In this document: positions 21,206 through 28,536 of the stretch, piece after piece
How the letters are laid out: every line of letters begins with the position of its first letter
Position numbering within the stretch: the stretch's first letter is position 1
DNA from: a virus
Reading direction: 5' to 3' (one strand)
DNA: 28,541 nucleotides
IMG/VR virus record: IMGVR_UViG_3300039106_000273
Span: 1-28,541 of that record
Made by a program: the position numbers and the translations under genes
The notes under the pieces: model-generated
Told to the model about the DNA's origin: nothing
Database searches by the model: none
Seen by the model: the letters and a program-made list of their open reading frames with translations, nothing else

Positions 21206-22198
21206 ATGGCTAAATTTTTACTTATCGACACTGCGAACATGTTCTACCGCGCTAGGCATGTGTCGCATCAACGAGCTGACAGTTGGGATAAACTGGGCTT
21301 TGCTATACACACCACACTGAACTCTATCGCCAAGAGCTGGCGCATGGAGAAAGCAGACCATGTGGTATTCTGCTTGGAGGGTAGAAGCTGGCGCAAGGAC
21401 TTTTATCCGCCCTACAAAGCCAACCGCAAAGTGGCACGTCAGGCTATGACTGAAACACAAGCAGAAGAAGATAAATTGTTTTGGGAAACCTTTGATGAAC
21501 TAAGCCAGTTCCTTAAGGAAAAAACCAACTGCACTGTGCTACAACATCCTGAGCTGGAAGCTGACGATCTGATTGCTGGCTGGATCCAGAGTCATCCTGA
21601 AGATCACCACTGCATCGTCAGCACTGACACTGATTACGTGCAACTTTTGACAGACAATGTGAATCAGTACAATGGTGTAAGTGGCGAGCTGTTGACTGTG
21701 AAAGGCATCTTTAATGACAAAGGCAACCCTGTAAAGGACAAGGCCACTGGCGAAGCCAAAGCCATTCCTGACCCCAAGTGGTTGTTGTTTGAGAAGTGTA
21801 TTCGTGGTGACAGCAGTGACAACGTCTTTAGTGCATATCCTGGTGTCCGTACTAAAGGCACTAAAAACAAAGTGGGTCTTATAGAAGCGTTTGACGATCG
21901 TGATAAAAAAGGATATTCTTGGAACAATCTCATGTTGCAACGCTGGACCGACCACGAAGAAGTGGAACACAAAGTGATTGACGATTACACTCGCAATGTT
22001 ACACTGATTGATCTCACTGCACAACCTGACAACATTAAAGCTAAGATTGCTGAGACTATTGCCAGCGGTAGTGTGGTAAAACAAGTACCACAAGTGGGCA
22101 GTAAATTTTTAAAGTTCTGTGGCAAGTACGAGTTGACCAAGATTAGTGAACAACCACAGACTTATGCTGATTTTCTAACTGCAACTTATCCAGGATAA
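21206..22198 (+). CDS. rnh: 5'-3' exonuclease / flap endonuclease (T4 RNase H-like)
   Basis: A 330-residue FEN-family nuclease, near T4 RNase H (305). The first Asp is in LLIDTANMFYRARH. Further features are VVFCLEGRSWRKDFYPPYKANR with the Arg/Lys bridge residues, the metal-binding ELEADDLIAGW, IVSTDTDYVQLL, and the helix-hairpin-helix entry CIRGDSSDNVFSAYPGVRTKGTKNKVGL. It would remove RNA primers and flaps during lagging-strand synthesis together with the polymerase and clamp. It begins with ATG at the predicted transcription start, unlike most genes here, which have AGGAG-type sites. The next gene follows after 4 nt. Confidence 0.9.
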   Translation: MAKFLLIDTANMFYRARHVSHQRADSWDKLGFAIHTTLNSIAKSWRMEKADHVVFCLEGRSWRKDFYPPYKANRKVARQAMTETQAEEDKLFWETFDELSQFLKEKTNCTVLQHPELEADDLIAGWIQSHPEDHHCIVSTDTDYVQLLTDNVNQYNGVSGELLTVKGIFNDKGNPVKDKATGEAKAIPDPKWLLFEKCIRGDSSDNVFSAYPGVRTKGTKNKVGLIEAFDDRDKKGYSWNNLMLQRWTDHEEVEHKVIDDYTRNVTLIDLTAQPDNIKAKIAETIASGSVVKQVPQVGSKFLKFCGKYELTKISEQPQTYADFLTATYPG

Positions 22199-22202
22199 CG
22201 CT

Positions 22203-22631
22203 ATGACTGAAGAACACGAGCAATATCTCAAAACAGTGTACCCCAAGATGTTTGCCGATGATGGTGGTTGGGGGCCCTACTGTAATGATGGTTGGTTTGA
22301 TCTAATCAATACATTGTGTCGTTCAATTCAAGCACATACTGATTGGAAGCCCGAGTGTCCGCCAGTCACTGTGGCACAAATAAAAGAGAAATTTGGCACT
22401 CTGCGTTTCTATTACGATGGTGGAGACGAGTATGTGGCTGGCGCAGTGGCACTGGCTGAAAGTCTATCGGGCATCATCTGTGAAGATTGCGGAGTACCTG
22501 GTGCTATTGATCAGAGCGAACGCTGGGTCAAGGTGTTGTGTGAAGGATGTCGTACAGACCGACAAGAAGCAAAACGTGAACGCGAGCGTGAGCTGGCAGA
22601 ACTTAAAGAAAGAGGCAAAACTAAACCATGA
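22203..22631 (+). CDS. zinc-ribbon phage protein
   Basis: A 142-residue protein. The N-terminal half contains GGWGPYCNDGWFDLINTLCRSI, the middle has IKEKFGTLRFYYDGG, and a treble-clef or zinc-ribbon follows as CEDCGVPG and LCEGCRTD (Cys pairs about 28 residues apart). The C-terminal tail is a long charged helix of Arg, Glu and Lys. This combination recurs in phage hypothetical proteins, and the tail could bind nucleic acid. Function unknown. It overlaps the next gene by 4 nt. Confidence 0.7.
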   Translation: MTEEHEQYLKTVYPKMFADDGGWGPYCNDGWFDLINTLCRSIQAHTDWKPECPPVTVAQIKEKFGTLRFYYDGGDEYVAGAVALAESLSGIICEDCGVPGAIDQSERWVKVLCEGCRTDRQEAKRERERELAELKERGKTKP

Positions 22632-23161
22632 TTACCATCAAAGACTATATGGAAGCAGTCAACTATCGTGTGACTGGCGGCAGTGAGTATCAGTGGGCAG
22701 TGTTTGGCCCACATGCTCGGTATATGGATTGCGATCTATACCGAGACGGGCACGAACCTTATGCCAGCGTTAACATGATATTTGACACAAAAAATCAGAC
22801 AGTTTATCAAATGGAGGCCTGGGATTATGACAAGAACCGTACTTATCGTTGGACTCATCCTGACTATCTGGATGATTACCAAGCAGAGTGCGAACGCCGC
22901 GGTGTGGACATTAAAGTCGCAAGTGATGACCAGCAGTATGTAGATCTCGAGGTTGCAGGTGACATGATTGAAAAAGCCACTGCCATTGCTAACAATGAAG
23001 AATATGATGACCGTTTCCAAGTGGAACTGACACTGGCCGACGATCAGGTGTTCCAACTGATGCAGATGGCACACGAGCGTGACATCACATTCAATCAGAT
23101 GTGCGAAAGCCTTTTGCGTGAGTTCATTGACCAACAAAAAATGATGAGAGAATGGACGTGA
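22628..23161 (+). CDS. hypothetical protein with possible ribbon-helix-helix end
   Basis: A 177-residue acidic protein. The first 130 residues contain several aromatic beta-like strands (YQWAVFGPHARYMDCDLY; VYQMEAWDYDKNRTYRW). The C-terminal 45 residues (VELTLADDQVFQLMQMAHERDITFNQMCESLL) have the strand-helix-helix spacing of MetJ/Arc-type DNA-binding domains. If so, it may be a small regulator; the evidence is only pattern-level. The end overlaps the next gene by 10 nt. Confidence 0.6.
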   Translation: MITIKDYMEAVNYRVTGGSEYQWAVFGPHARYMDCDLYRDGHEPYASVNMIFDTKNQTVYQMEAWDYDKNRTYRWTHPDYLDDYQAECERRGVDIKVASDDQQYVDLEVAGDMIEKATAIANNEEYDDRFQVELTLADDQVFQLMQMAHERDITFNQMCESLLREFIDQQKMMREWT

Positions 23162-23634
23162 ACATGCTAGCCAAACCAGTGATCAAGAACAAGTTCTACA
23201 TTGTGGAACAGGATGGAGAAAAGGTCGCTACGATCCAGATCAATCCTGACAGCGTGGTACTTGTTCATAACCAACAACGTGAACGGTTCGCCAGTATTAA
23301 AAATCTGCAGGACAAGCACAACATTGTGTTTGACAAGGCCGCTCGCAAAAAGGACAAAGCTAAAGACACAGAAGGCAACGAAGTGTATGGCTACCCCTGC
23401 TCTAACAAGCCGCACAATGAGCTGTATGACGTGCAGAAAAAACTGCCGTTGTACAGTAAAAATGCCAAAAGCAAGAGTAAATACTGTGCGGGCTATTATG
23501 TAATCCAATTCCAGAATGCCTGGCTCAAGAGTTACTGTCCCAAGTTTATTACCCTGCAACGCTATCCCTATCACGGTCCATACAAGACCAAACTGGAGAT
23601 GCAGGAGCAGTTGAAAAAATTAAACAATGACTGA
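23152..23634 (+). CDS. conserved T4-like phage protein
   Basis: A 160-residue protein; ATG 23152 and ATG 23164 (MLAKPVIKNKFYIVE) are both possible, and the second resembles relatives I recall. It is basic, with a strand-rich N-terminus (KFYIVEQDGEKVATIQ), a central YGYPCSNKPHNELYDVQKKLP and a C-terminal CAGYYVIQFQNAWLKSYCPK. This is a recurrent hypothetical in marine T4-like genomes. No catalytic motif is recognised. It overlaps the next gene by 8 nt. Confidence 0.7.
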   Translation: MDVNMLAKPVIKNKFYIVEQDGEKVATIQINPDSVVLVHNQQRERFASIKNLQDKHNIVFDKAARKKDKAKDTEGNEVYGYPCSNKPHNELYDVQKKLPLYSKNAKSKSKYCAGYYVIQFQNAWLKSYCPKFITLQRYPYHGPYKTKLEMQEQLKKLNND

Positions 23635-23824
23635 AATACAACTGTTGTTGAATCAGGAGGCATTGTTGAGCAACACTGGGCTTGGCGATTCTGTCGAACG
23701 CCAAGAGTTGCACACAATGATTCGACTCATGCGTACAGATCAACCACCATGCTTTGGGGAAGACGACTGTAGCACAATCATGCTATCACGTTGTCCCTGG
23801 CGCATGGATTGCGGAGGAAATTAA
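23627..23824 (+). CDS. small hypothetical protein with Cys
   Basis: A 65-residue protein coupled to the gene before (8 nt overlap). The N-terminal half is helical (TEIQLLLNQEALLSNTGLGD, ERQELHTMIRLM); the C-terminal third has three Cys (PPCFGEDDCSTIMLSRCPW) and a final Cys, a possible metal site. The stop directly precedes the next ATG. No family recognised. Confidence 0.55.
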   Translation: MTEIQLLLNQEALLSNTGLGDSVERQELHTMIRLMRTDQPPCFGEDDCSTIMLSRCPWRMDCGGN

Positions 23825-24091
23825 ATGAATAAAGTGTTAGAAGAAATTAGTTTACAAGCAGGTGGAAGTCACTACCCCACAATTAACCCGCTGATGCAGG
23901 AAGCATTTGCGCGAATGATCATTGCCAAGTGCGTGGATATCGTTAAAGAAACTGGCACACACTGCGCCCACACTACCTTTGATTTAAGTATTGTGGACTG
24001 CACTCGTGAACAGATTGCAACAGCCATTTGCAAACATTTCCAAGTACTACCACACGACATTCTAAATGTACACAATAGAAAATCAGAATAA
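23825..24091 (+). CDS. small conserved phage protein
   Basis: An 88-residue protein with a CGGAGGA ribosome site. The order ISLQAGGSHYP, QEAFARMIIAKCVDIVKE, then a C-terminal helix (TREQIATAICKHFQV) resembles short phage proteins often annotated only as hypothetical. Three Cys and three His in the centre might bind metal. It overlaps the next gene by 26 nt. Confidence 0.6.
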   Translation: MNKVLEEISLQAGGSHYPTINPLMQEAFARMIIAKCVDIVKETGTHCAHTTFDLSIVDCTREQIATAICKHFQVLPHDILNVHNRKSE

Positions 24092-24296
24092 AGTTCGCAC
24101 TGTGCGACAGGGCGATGCTGACTTCAAGATTACAGACGGCATGGTCGTCTATCCACGAGCTATGTTGCATGTGACACCAGAGTGCCCACGTAACATTGCA
24201 GAAATGATTTCGTTAGCTAGCAAGAACGGTTGGCTCAAATGTGTAGCAAATATGTACGACAGTGAACGTATGTGGGAGGTGTTAAATGACAGATGA
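24066..24296 (+). CDS. small conserved phage protein
   Basis: A 76-residue protein; ATG 24066 overlaps the previous gene, and an internal ATG at 24141 would leave only the conserved core. The core is MVVYPRAMLHVTPECPRNIA followed by an NGWLKCVANMYDSERMWE ending, a pattern I recall from marine phage hypotheticals. It has no clear ribosome site, consistent with coupled translation. It overlaps the next gene by 11 nt. Confidence 0.6.
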   Translation: MYTIENQNKVRTVRQGDADFKITDGMVVYPRAMLHVTPECPRNIAEMISLASKNGWLKCVANMYDSERMWEVLNDR

Positions 24297-24507
24297 ATAC
24301 AAACGAGTGATTGAACGAGCACGTAACTTGCAGGAATTTGAAGTGCAAGTGACAGTGCCTAGTGTTTTTAAATTTGATGGCTCTGTGCCCTACGATATGG
24401 AGATTGTGGGCACACAGGCATTTGTAAAGGTATTAGCTGAAACAGTGGAAGAAGCCACTGCACAAGCACAAGATTATTTTAACTCGAGAACAATAGACAA
24501 TGAGTAA
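24286..24507 (+). CDS. small hypothetical protein
   Basis: A 73-residue acidic protein with a GGGAGG ribosome site inside the previous gene. An N-terminal helix (YKRVIERARNLQEFEV) is followed by strands and a C-terminal helix (TVEEATAQAQDYFNSR). No family recognised. It overlaps the next gene by 8 nt. Confidence 0.6.
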   Translation: MTDEYKRVIERARNLQEFEVQVTVPSVFKFDGSVPYDMEIVGTQAFVKVLAETVEEATAQAQDYFNSRTIDNE

Positions 24508-24718
24508 CACAACAGACCAAGCAATCGCAGAATTCCTAGCCAAGGGTGGCAAAATCCAATACGTTGACCGTGGTGTCAGCGGCAACCCTGGCGGGGTCAC
24601 ATTCAGCGCCTGGGGTGGTAGAAAGAAAGCGGCGGCACCTGCGCCGGTACTTGACCCAGTGGAAGAAGATAACGATGACGATGACGATATCGAAGGAGTC
24701 ATTCCTGATGTCAGTTAA
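24500..24718 (+). CDS. small hypothetical protein with acidic tail
   Basis: A 72-residue protein. The N-terminal helix (QAIAEFLAKGGKIQYVDRG) ends in a Lys-Gly-Gly-Lys-like turn common in small phage proteins. An Ala/Pro linker leads to a very acidic run of Glu and Asp (residues 54-65). The acidic tail could mimic DNA or bind a basic partner, but no function is known. It overlaps the next gene by 11 nt. Confidence 0.6.
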   Translation: MSNTTDQAIAEFLAKGGKIQYVDRGVSGNPGGVTFSAWGGRKKAAAPAPVLDPVEEDNDDDDDIEGVIPDVS

Positions 24719-24932
24719 AGTGGGTGTCCATCTGGACAAGTTCAACAATCGTGTGAAAGTTCTGAATCAAACACAGAGCAAAAACATGACATTGACTGCT
24801 GATGAAGCTAGGAACTTGCAGACTGACATCTTTGATCTACTATCAGCTGTGGCCAGTATGGAAGTGGAATTACAACAACTACGTAACGCTGTGGCTGCCT
24901 CGGGAGCCACCTGGGACGGAGGCGGTTTTTAA
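24708..24932 (+). CDS. small conserved phage protein
   Basis: A 74-residue protein from ATG 24708, with GAAGGAG upstream; the same frame is open further back but overlaps the acidic-tail gene entirely. It has a strand (SVKVGVHLDKFNNRVKVL), a TADEARNLQTDIFDLLSAV helix and a C-terminal helix, then a Gly-rich end. I recall this family only as a hypothetical in T4-like marine phages. Confidence 0.65.
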   Translation: MSVKVGVHLDKFNNRVKVLNQTQSKNMTLTADEARNLQTDIFDLLSAVASMEVELQQLRNAVAASGATWDGGGF

Positions 24933-24962
24933 AAACACCCAGTTTACAAGCTAAATATATCT

Positions 24963-25250
24963 ATGAGTAGACCCAAACCAGAGATACTGCTACAGCATAT
25001 CAACAAGAGCAATTACAAGAGTGATCAAATCCTGAGCTCAGAAGGCATCTGGAGTGTGTTCTACGACGGTAAACCCATTAACTTAAAGAGCCAGAATCTA
25101 CTGGTCGCATACCCTGGTCCCAAGTACAAGAAGACCAGTTTCAGCAATCCTGGCCATGCCAAGAACCTTGCTAAAAAACTCAATGTACTTTTTAAAACAG
25201 ACAAATTCACTGTTGTTCTGTTAACACAAGGTGTCCAAATCTATCCATAA
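24963..25250 (+). CDS. conserved phage hypothetical protein
   Basis: A 95-residue basic protein. MSRPKPEILLQHINKSNYKS opens it; GIWSVFYDGKPINLKSQ and GPKYKKTSFSNPGHAKNLAKKLN follow, the latter recurring in phage hypotheticals. No ribosome site is seen, but CTAAATATATC, a possible T4-type late promoter core, lies just upstream (24951-24961). It overlaps the next gene by 20 nt. Confidence 0.65.
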   Translation: MSRPKPEILLQHINKSNYKSDQILSSEGIWSVFYDGKPINLKSQNLLVAYPGPKYKKTSFSNPGHAKNLAKKLNVLFKTDKFTVVLLTQGVQIYP

Positions 25251-25620
25251 GCGACTGGAGTACACCAGAGCACTAGTTGCAGACAGTCAGCTAGCGGACC
25301 GCGATTTAACCAGTTCAGATATGTTCAACATCTGGCAAAATGTGTCAGGTGGGTTTCGTCTCACTCACGAAGGCATAGACACGTTAACCAAACTGTATCT
25401 GTTGCCCTTTTACGAAGTCAAATTCCAAGACATGAATTCAGTCTGGACCAGTGGTGAGCTGGTGCGCCTGGATCAGTGTTGCCCATGCCCCTACTACATA
25501 CGCAACACTGTCAGTGGTATTGGGCGACTGATTGTGCTAGATCGTGAACTGGCAACTATGGGAGTGTTGTATGGAAACCACACTCTATTTTTAGAGTACT
25601 TGACGCGACTGCGGGCCTAG
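25231..25620 (+). CDS. conserved phage hypothetical protein (GTG start)
   Basis: A 129-residue protein. GTG 25231 is the most upstream start that keeps the conserved LEYTRALVADSQLADRDLTS segment; no ATG lies before it. The body has MFNIWQNVSGGFRLTHEG, then LPFYEVKFQDM and a Cys-rich LDQCCPCPYYIRNT loop. I recognise it as a family of unknown function in T4-like phages. Its 3' end contains the -35 box of promoter P1 for the next operon. Confidence 0.65.
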   Translation: MSKSIHKRLEYTRALVADSQLADRDLTSSDMFNIWQNVSGGFRLTHEGIDTLTKLYLLPFYEVKFQDMNSVWTSGELVRLDQCCPCPYYIRNTVSGIGRLIVLDRELATMGVLYGNHTLFLEYLTRLRA

Positions 25621-25628
25621 TATATAAT
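25600..25628 (+). promoter_or_regulatory. promoter P1 of the moxR-VWA operon
   Basis: TTGACG (25600-25605), 17 nt, then TATAAT (25623-25628). The -35 box lies in the coding sequence of the previous gene. Confidence 0.75.
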
Positions 25629-25644
25629 AGTCACATGTTTTCCA

Positions 25645-25684
25645 GTAATGCTCTAGCTTGCAAAATGTAATACTAGAGTATTAC
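25645..25684 (+). repeat. overlapping inverted repeats between P1 and P2
   Basis: GTAATGCTCTAG (25645-25656) pairs with CTAGAGTATTAC (25673-25684) over 12 bp with one G-U. The second arm also pairs with GTAATACT (25667-25674) in a tighter 8 bp palindrome, so the two stems are mutually exclusive. No U-tract follows, so a simple terminator is unlikely; an operator or leader switch is possible. Confidence 0.55.
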
Positions 25685-25695
25685 AAAAATTCTGG

Positions 25696-25724
25696 TTGAC
25701 ATGCACCGCAACCTAATGTATAAT
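25696..25724 (+). promoter_or_regulatory. promoter P2 of the moxR-VWA operon (perfect consensus)
   Basis: TTGACA (25696-25701), 17 nt, TATAAT (25719-25724): a full sigma70 consensus. The predicted start is near 25731, about 26 nt before the GTG start codon. Confidence 0.85.
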
Positions 25725-25756
25725 TCAACCCTAACCCAACTGCAAAGGAACTCAAA

Positions 25757-26842
25757 GTGAGTGATACCCGTAAAGTAACCAGCCGCGAAGCTCGCGCCGG
25801 CATCCTGCAATGTTTCAACAAAAAGCGTCCCCTCTTTCTCTGGGGGCCTCCTGGTATTGGTAAGTCAGAACTAATTGCTGGCATTACTAATGATCTAGGC
25901 GGTCACATGATTGACTTGCGCCTAGCACAAATGGAACCCACTGACATTCGTGGTATTCCCTACTTCAACAAAGATCGTGCTGTGATGGACTGGGCTCCTC
26001 CCATCGACTTGCCCGATGCTGAAATGGCATCTAAATATCCCATCATCGTCCTGTTCTTGGACGAAATGAACTCGGCCGCACCTGCCGTGCAAGCCACTGC
26101 CTATCAGTTGGTGCTGAACCGTCGCGTGGGCAAATATGTATTGCCTGATAATGTGGTCATTGTGGCCGCTGGTAACCGTGAAAGCGACAAGGGTGTTACC
26201 TATCGTATGCCTGCTCCGCTGGCCAACCGTTTTGTCCACTTGGAAATGCGTGTGGACTACGAAAGCTGGGAAGCCTGGGCGGTGGAGAACCGTGTCCACA
26301 AGGACGTGGTGGGTTACATCGGCTTTGCCAAAGGCGATCTGTACGACTTTGATCCCAAGTCAGCCACCCGTTCGTTTGCCACTCCCCGCTCATGGAGTTT
26401 CGTGAGCGAGTTGCTGGACGACAACATGAGCGAGTCCACTCTCACTGACCTGATTGCAGGTACTGTGGGCGAAGGTCTTGCACTCAAGTTCATGGCACAC
26501 CGCAAGGTTGCTGGTCAGATGCCCAAGCCTTCAGACATTCTGGACGGCAAGGTTACCGAACTCAAAGTGAAAGAAATTTCCGCCATGTACTCACTTACTG
26601 TGAACATGTGCTATGAGTTGCGTGACAATTATGCTAAAATTGTGGACGGCAAGAACGATGACTGGCACAAGCAGGCAGACAACTTCTTCCAGTTCATGAT
26701 GAACAACTTCACTACTGAGCTGGTTGTAATGGGTGCTCGTGTTGCTCTTACAGTCTACAACCTGCCGTTCGTACCACAGAAGTTGAAGACTTTTGCGGAA
26801 TTCCACAAGCGTTTCGGCAAGTACATCATGGCCGCGGCCTAA
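25757..26842 (+). CDS. MoxR-type AAA+ ATPase
   Basis: A 361-residue ATPase started at GTG 25757 with AAAGGA upstream. Walker A is GPPGIGKS (residues 30-37), Walker B is IIVLFLDEMNSA (D102, E103), sensor 1 is VVIVAAGNRES, and the arginine-finger region is PAPLANRFVHLEM. This is the MoxR/CbbQ layout. These proteins act as chaperones with a VWA partner to insert metals or remodel complexes, and the gene directly downstream is such a partner. It has two strong tandem promoters, suggesting high early expression. The target in the host or virion is unknown. Confidence 0.88.
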   Translation: MSDTRKVTSREARAGILQCFNKKRPLFLWGPPGIGKSELIAGITNDLGGHMIDLRLAQMEPTDIRGIPYFNKDRAVMDWAPPIDLPDAEMASKYPIIVLFLDEMNSAAPAVQATAYQLVLNRRVGKYVLPDNVVIVAAGNRESDKGVTYRMPAPLANRFVHLEMRVDYESWEAWAVENRVHKDVVGYIGFAKGDLYDFDPKSATRSFATPRSWSFVSELLDDNMSESTLTDLIAGTVGEGLALKFMAHRKVAGQMPKPSDILDGKVTELKVKEISAMYSLTVNMCYELRDNYAKIVDGKNDDWHKQADNFFQFMMNNFTTELVVMGARVALTVYNLPFVPQKLKTFAEFHKRFGKYIMAAA

Positions 26843-26852
26843 TAGGTAGAAT

Positions 26853-28130
26853 ATGGCAACATCAACAACCACTGCAAACAAGCCTAAAAAGGGCTTGAAC
26901 ATTCAGGTGCCAACTGTCACTAACCCGGCAGTGGACGCCCGAGTGCGCGATAAACTGATCACTGCTCGGGTGGGCTTGTTGTTGCGTCATCCGTTTTTCG
27001 GTAACATGGCATCTCGTCTGGAACTGATCAACGGTGACGAATGGCTGGCCACTGCCGCTACTGATGGTCGTCGTTTCTACTACAACAGTGTGTTCGTGGA
27101 CTCACTGACTGCCAAGCAGACCGAGTTCTTGTTTGGCCACGAAGTGTTACACAATGTCTACGATCACATGGGGCGTCGTGGTGAGCGCGACCCACGGTTG
27201 TGGAACATTGCTGACGACTATTGCGTGAACGCAGACCTGTTGGATCAGCGTATTGGTGACAAGATCACGCAAGTGGACATCTTGTATGATCCCAAGTACC
27301 GCGGCATGAGTGCTGAAGAAGTGTACGACAAACTGTATGAAAATGCAGAAAAAATCGACATTACTCAGTTGCTGGAAGGCCTGCTGGACGAGCACTTGGA
27401 TGACGAAGACGGTGATGGCGAGGGTGACGAAGACAAGGAAGGCAAAGGCGGCCGTCCTAAACTGAGCGCTGAAGAAAAGAAGCAGATCCGTGATGAACTC
27501 AAGGAAGCTGTACTCAATGCGGCCAATGCTGTGGGTGCTGGCAGTTTGCCTGCAGGTATCCGTCGTATGATCCAGGATCTCACTGTCAGCCGTATGAACT
27601 GGCGCGAACTGCTTCGTCAACAAATTGAAAGCACCATCAAGTCTGACTACAGTTGGATGCGAGCAAGCCGTAAAGGCTGGCACATGGATGCAATCATGCC
27701 TGGTATGAAGCCAGGTGAACAGATTGACGTTTGTATTGCACTGGACATGTCAGGTTCCATTGGCACTAAAGAAATTAAAGAAATGATTTCTGAAGTCAAA
27801 GGCATCATGGAACAGTATGAAGAATACCGTATCCATCTCTGGACTTTTGACACCAGTGTGTACAATCCGCAAGTGTTTACCAGCGACAACCTGGAAGACA
27901 TCCTGAACTACCAGCCAGAAGGTGGTGGTGGCACCAGCTTCGAGTGTAACTGGGAATTCATGAAGGACCAGGGCATTGAGCCTAAAAAGTTCATCATGTT
28001 TACTGACGGGTATCCTGGCGATGGCTGGGGCGATGAGTTGTATTGCGATACGGTGTTTATCATCCACGGCAGTACTACTATTGAACCGCCATTTGGAGTT
28101 CACGCATACTACGATGCTAAAGCCAAGTAA
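26853..28130 (+). CDS. metallopeptidase-like/VWA protein (MoxR partner, DUF2201-like)
   Basis: A 425-residue protein with two domains. The N-terminal part has a zincin motif FGHEVLHNVYDH (HEVLH, residues 96-100) and NIADDYCVNADLL, as in the predicted metallopeptidase domain of the DUF2201 family. An acidic linker (about residues 180-205) separates it from a helical region. A C-terminal VWA-like domain carries the metal-site motif LDMSGSIG (D298, S300, S302), then WTFDTSV and FTDGYPGD. The pairing with the MoxR ATPase is typical of chaperone operons. Proteolysis has rarely been shown for this family, so it is a prediction. It ends 16 nt before an intrinsic terminator. Confidence 0.87.
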   Translation: MATSTTTANKPKKGLNIQVPTVTNPAVDARVRDKLITARVGLLLRHPFFGNMASRLELINGDEWLATAATDGRRFYYNSVFVDSLTAKQTEFLFGHEVLHNVYDHMGRRGERDPRLWNIADDYCVNADLLDQRIGDKITQVDILYDPKYRGMSAEEVYDKLYENAEKIDITQLLEGLLDEHLDDEDGDGEGDEDKEGKGGRPKLSAEEKKQIRDELKEAVLNAANAVGAGSLPAGIRRMIQDLTVSRMNWRELLRQQIESTIKSDYSWMRASRKGWHMDAIMPGMKPGEQIDVCIALDMSGSIGTKEIKEMISEVKGIMEQYEEYRIHLWTFDTSVYNPQVFTSDNLEDILNYQPEGGGGTSFECNWEFMKDQGIEPKKFIMFTDGYPGDGWGDELYCDTVFIIHGSTTIEPPFGVHAYYDAKAK

Positions 28131-28132
28131 AA

Positions 28133-28471
28133 TTGGTCAACATAACGAACCCGCCTGGTGCGGGTTCTTTTTACGGAACAACTGAAGTGTGGAGATCTGG
28201 TGAAATTAACCCGTTGAATGTTTTCGGCCTGCGCCGAATGGATTTCCTACCATTGCATTTTACACCAGTGTATTTTGATATCAGGACTGATGAAAAACGT
28301 CTGACCGACTGGATATACGAACATCTGTCTGGACGTTTCTTCTTCGACAAACGTTACTATAAAAATGAAACTGGTACGCATCTGGGCATGTGTGCGGCAT
28401 TTGAAGTACCAGAAGAAGCCAGTTTCTTTGCGTTAAACCTCAGTAGTGTTAATCAGTTTGAACTTATCTAA
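28133..28471 (+). CDS. small conserved phage protein (start uncertain)
   Basis: A 112-residue frame if TTG 28133 is used. This includes the terminator hairpin, and the encoded sequence (NPPGAGSFYGTTEVWRSGEI) is coherent and protein-like. ATG 28238 would give 77 residues (MDFLPLHFTPVYF) but lies on a 6 bp hairpin (28223-28238) and has no ribosome site. The body has FDIRTDEKRLTDWIYEHLSGRFFFDKRYY, CAAFEVPEEASFFALNL and a C-terminal Phe-Glu-Leu-Ile. No function recognised. If the TTG is right, the terminator must be read through or bypassed. Confidence 0.55.
   Translation: MVNITNPPGAGSFYGTTEVWRSGEINPLNVFGLRRMDFLPLHFTPVYFDIRTDEKRLTDWIYEHLSGRFFFDKRYYKNETGTHLGMCAAFEVPEEASFFALNLSSVNQFELI
28147..28172 (+). 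terminator. intrinsic terminator of the moxR-VWA operon
   Basis: GAACCCGC (28147-28154), a 5 nt loop, GCGGGTTC (28160-28167), then TTTTT (28168-28172). The perfect 8 bp GC-rich stem and U-tract make it the only clear terminator in the window. Confidence 0.88.
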
Positions 28472-28536
28472 GCGATAAAAAATATTCAGCTGGCTCTGCT
28501 AAATTAAATACTACTAGTTATTAAGAGGTATATCGT

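Noticed and set aside
21539-22093. Minus-strand frame of 184 codons within the exonuclease gene
   Set aside because: It is antisense to a conserved FEN-family gene and its translation is low in charge and unlike a folded protein; all supported genes in the window are on the plus strand.
25645-25684. Stem-loop read as an intrinsic terminator
   Set aside because: The stem is AT-rich and is followed by AAAAATTC rather than a run of T, so a regulatory structure is more likely than a terminator.
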